Shown: in pieces, positions 3,872 to 5,602 of the stretch
Numbering within the stretch: the first letter of the stretch is position 1
How the letters are laid out: each line of letters begins with the position of its first letter
NCBI GenBank assembly: GCA_905233335.1
Contig: CAJOED010000143.1
Coordinates: 1 to 5,602, forward strand
Direction of reading: 5' to 3'
DNA length: 5,602 nucleotides
From: an uncultured Synergistales bacterium
GTDB lineage: Bacteria > Synergistota > Synergistia > Synergistales > Aminobacteriaceae
The notes under the pieces: model-generated
What the model was told of the DNA's origin: nothing
Databases searched by the model: none
The model's input: the letters and a program-made list of their open reading frames with translations, nothing else
Translations under genes and position numbers: made by a program

Positions 3872-5602
3872 TTGGCCGGAAGTGCCTTGCGTGCTCCTCC
3901 ACTGCTCTTTTTCACGGGTGCTTCGTCCTCAATATGGAACTGTGAAAGTGCTTCCGTGATGCTCTCAACAAGCCCCGTCTGCTCTACTGCACCTGCCGCC
4001 GCTCTCTCCGCGATTGCTGCTGTCTCGTCCATGTCGTTCTTGACGCTCTCGAGGTTCTCAAGTATCTCCGTCGTCGATTTCGTTACGTTGTCGATACCTG
4101 CCGCAATTTCACGGCTTGACGCTGCCTGTTCCTGTGCAACTGCCGCGATGTTCTGGATTCTGTCGTTCGCCTTGTCGATCTGTCCGATTGCTTCAGCAAG
4201 TGAATCCTGCGCACCGTTGGCCTTCTCTGTCGTCTCGTCAAGAAGTACTGCTGTCTCGTCGCTTGATGTCTTTGTTTCGCGTACACTAATCTGCAGCGAC
4301 TCTATCAGTCCTCTTACGTTCTCTGCAGCACGGCTGGAATCTTCCGCAAGTTTACGTACACTTTCCGCAACAACCGCAAAACCTCTTCCGGCTTCACCTG
4401 CTCTTGCGGCCTCAATTGCGGCGTTCAGTGCCAGCAAGTTCGTCTGGTCGGCTATTGATGTGATTTCCCCGATGAACTCGCTGATCTTGTTGGAGTTCTC
4501 GACAAGTTCCTGTAACTTTATGCCGCTCTCTTTCGTCTTCTTCTGTAGGATTACGATGTTCGCGATTGCTTCCTTCACCGTATCTACTGCATTGTTCGTT
4601 ACGGTCGTCATGTTGGAGATGAACTCTGCGCAGTCCGTAGCCGCCTGGGCACTCGTCATTGATGCCGCTGACATTTCTTCAGTTCCGGCGTTGCTTTCCT
4701 GCAGTGATGATGCGTTGCCCTCCATCAACTTCACGACGTTGGCAACATTCGCGCGTACGTTGTTGGCGTAGTCGGTGTTCTTTGTTGCGTCTTCCTTCAT
4801 GCGGGCTGATGTGTCATGACTCGTGATTGCCAGTCCGCGAATGTCTCCGATTGCTGTGCTCAGGGATGCGAACATTTCGGTGAGTGCTTCGCCCAAGTTG
4901 CCGAGTTCGTCCTTGCCCTCATAGCCGAAATCGTTGTAGGTGATGGCCATTTCTCCGTTGCTGGCTTCCTTGCAGATTTCGACAACGCGCCCAAGAGGAG
5001 CGGAGATTGATTTCGCTATGTAGAGTGCAATGAAGATACCGAGAACGATAGCTATAGCCGCAAGTGATAATACGAGCGTCATTGTGCTTCCGAGAGCGTC
5101 ATGTGCTCCCTGCGACAAGTCCACGATTCTCTGTGTGCCTGCGTCCGTAACCTTGTTGGAAATATTCACGAGGTTCAAGCCGTCAGCAAGAAGTGCCGCA
5201 AATGCCGGTTCCGTCTGTGTGAAGGAGTTGAGAACGTCCGCAAATCCTGCTTTCAGTGTTCCGAATGCTCCGCGTCCTGCGTTCATTACGTCTTTGACTT
5301 CTTTGTACGTCGTATTCTCGTAGAACCTGTTGTATGCGTTCTCACCGTTGACTATCTGCTGGGTAACATCGTTCATCATCTTTGCGTCCCTGTACCACAT
5401 TGCTACTGCGTAGCTTCTGGCAGTGATGGCGAACTGGGTGCGCAGATCTTCGACTGACCTTATTCGGTTGATGTCCGTCTCGTAATCATGGCCTTCAAGG
5501 TTTGTCTTGAGGTTCTGGATTGTGATCTTGTACTGCATGTCGATTACGCTCTCAAGCAGTGCAATCATCTTGTCGATTTCCGTAATGAGCGTAGCGGAAA
5601 CC
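3862..5602 (-). CDS. Methyl-accepting chemotaxis protein, N-terminus beyond window
   Basis: This is a transmembrane chemoreceptor that signals through CheA/CheW. 579 codons are visible, and the frame stays open past ATG 5568 to the right edge (VSATLITEIDKM precedes that Met). That Met is therefore probably internal, and the first membrane segment and true start lie to the right. From N to C there is a mostly helical extracytoplasmic sensor (about 5600-5090, four-helix-bundle-like but not assigned), then a membrane helix (~5085-5014, LVLSLAAIAIVLGIFIALYI). Next come a HAMP linker (~5013-4855, with the Pro of SISAPL and DELGNLGEAL) and the coiled-coil signalling domain. Its hairpin tip EFIGEITSIADQTNLLALNA through EAGRGFAVVAESVRKLAE is the invariant CheA/CheW contact and lies near 4345-4480. 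The C-terminus ends in APVKKSSGGARKALPAKKK and lacks the NWETF-type pentapeptide that tethers CheR/CheB in enteric receptors. The ligand cannot be inferred. The gene converges on codY and ends at a shared terminator. Confidence 0.97.
   Translation of the reverse strand, partial: VSATLITEIDKMIALLESVIDMQYKITIQNLKTNLEGHDYETDINRIRSVEDLRTQFAITARSYAVAMWYRDAKMMNDVTQQIVNGENAYNRFYENTTYKEVKDVMNAGRGAFGTLKAGFADVLNSFTQTEPAFAALLADGLNLVNISNKVTDAGTQRIVDLSQGAHDALGSTMTLVLSLAAIAIVLGIFIALYIAKSISAPLGRVVEICKEASNGEMAITYNDFGYEGKDELGNLGEALTEMFASLSTAIGDIRGLAITSHDTSARMKEDATKNTDYANNVRANVANVVKLMEGNASSLQESNAGTEEMSAASMTSAQAATDCAEFISNMTTVTNNAVDTVKEAIANIVILQKKTKESGIKLQELVENSNKISEFIGEITSIADQTNLLALNAAIEAARAGEAGRGFAVVAESVRKLAEDSSRAAENVRGLIESLQISVRETKTSSDETAVLLDETTEKANGAQDSLAEAIGQIDKANDRIQNIAAVAQEQAASSREIAAGIDNVTKSTTEILENLESVKNDMDETAAIAERAAAGAVEQTGLVESITEALSQFHIEDEAPVKKSSGGARKALPAKKK

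Noticed and set aside
3872..4771. 299-codon plus-strand open frame
   Set aside because: It is antisense to the conserved chemoreceptor signalling domain, with Ser/Ala-rich low-complexity translation and no recognisable motif. It is a shadow of the codon pattern.
5566..5568. ATG 5568 as the true start of the chemoreceptor
   Set aside because: The frame continues upstream to the edge, there is no Shine-Dalgarno before it, and the expected first membrane helix would be missing.

Overview
The window carries an hslV-hslU-codY operon on the plus strand. A divergent type I/BcgI-like restriction specificity subunit lies to its left, truncated by the left edge. A convergent methyl-accepting chemotaxis protein lies to its right, truncated by the right edge. 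CodY next to hslVU is the arrangement of Bacillus subtilis (codV-clpQ-clpY-codY). Outside Bacillota, CodY is known to me mainly from Synergistota. The coding GC looks close to 50%, CodY is divergent in its sensor half, and the cell is motile or chemotactic. I favour an anaerobic Synergistota-type or deep Bacillota bacterium, without certainty.

Layout: 1-887 minus is an hsdS-like gene with a TTG start and a strong Shine-Dalgarno. 888-999 is an AT-rich divergent intergenic region with candidate promoters in both directions and two weak, overlapping CodY-box-like sequences. 1000-1515 is hslV as it reads, but its true last ~27 codons continue in another frame to 1543. 1543-2961 is hslU. 2976-3797 is codY. 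3805-3840 is a bidirectional terminator. 3862-5602 minus is the chemoreceptor.

HslV (threonine protease chambers) and HslU (AAA+ unfoldase caps) form the HslUV (ClpQY) protease. CodY is a nutrient-sensing global regulator co-transcribed with them. The chemoreceptor and the restriction specificity subunit are independent transcription units.

The most notable observation is that hslV is frameshifted in this sequence. Restoring a second tandem copy of the 8-mer TCGCGAAA at 1461-1468 gives a full-length canonical HslV whose stop overlaps the hslU start as TAATG. The second is that CodY keeps a nearly unchanged DNA-reading head, while its branched-chain-amino-acid pocket residues, including the equivalent of Arg61, are replaced. 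I did not find a wholly new system here.
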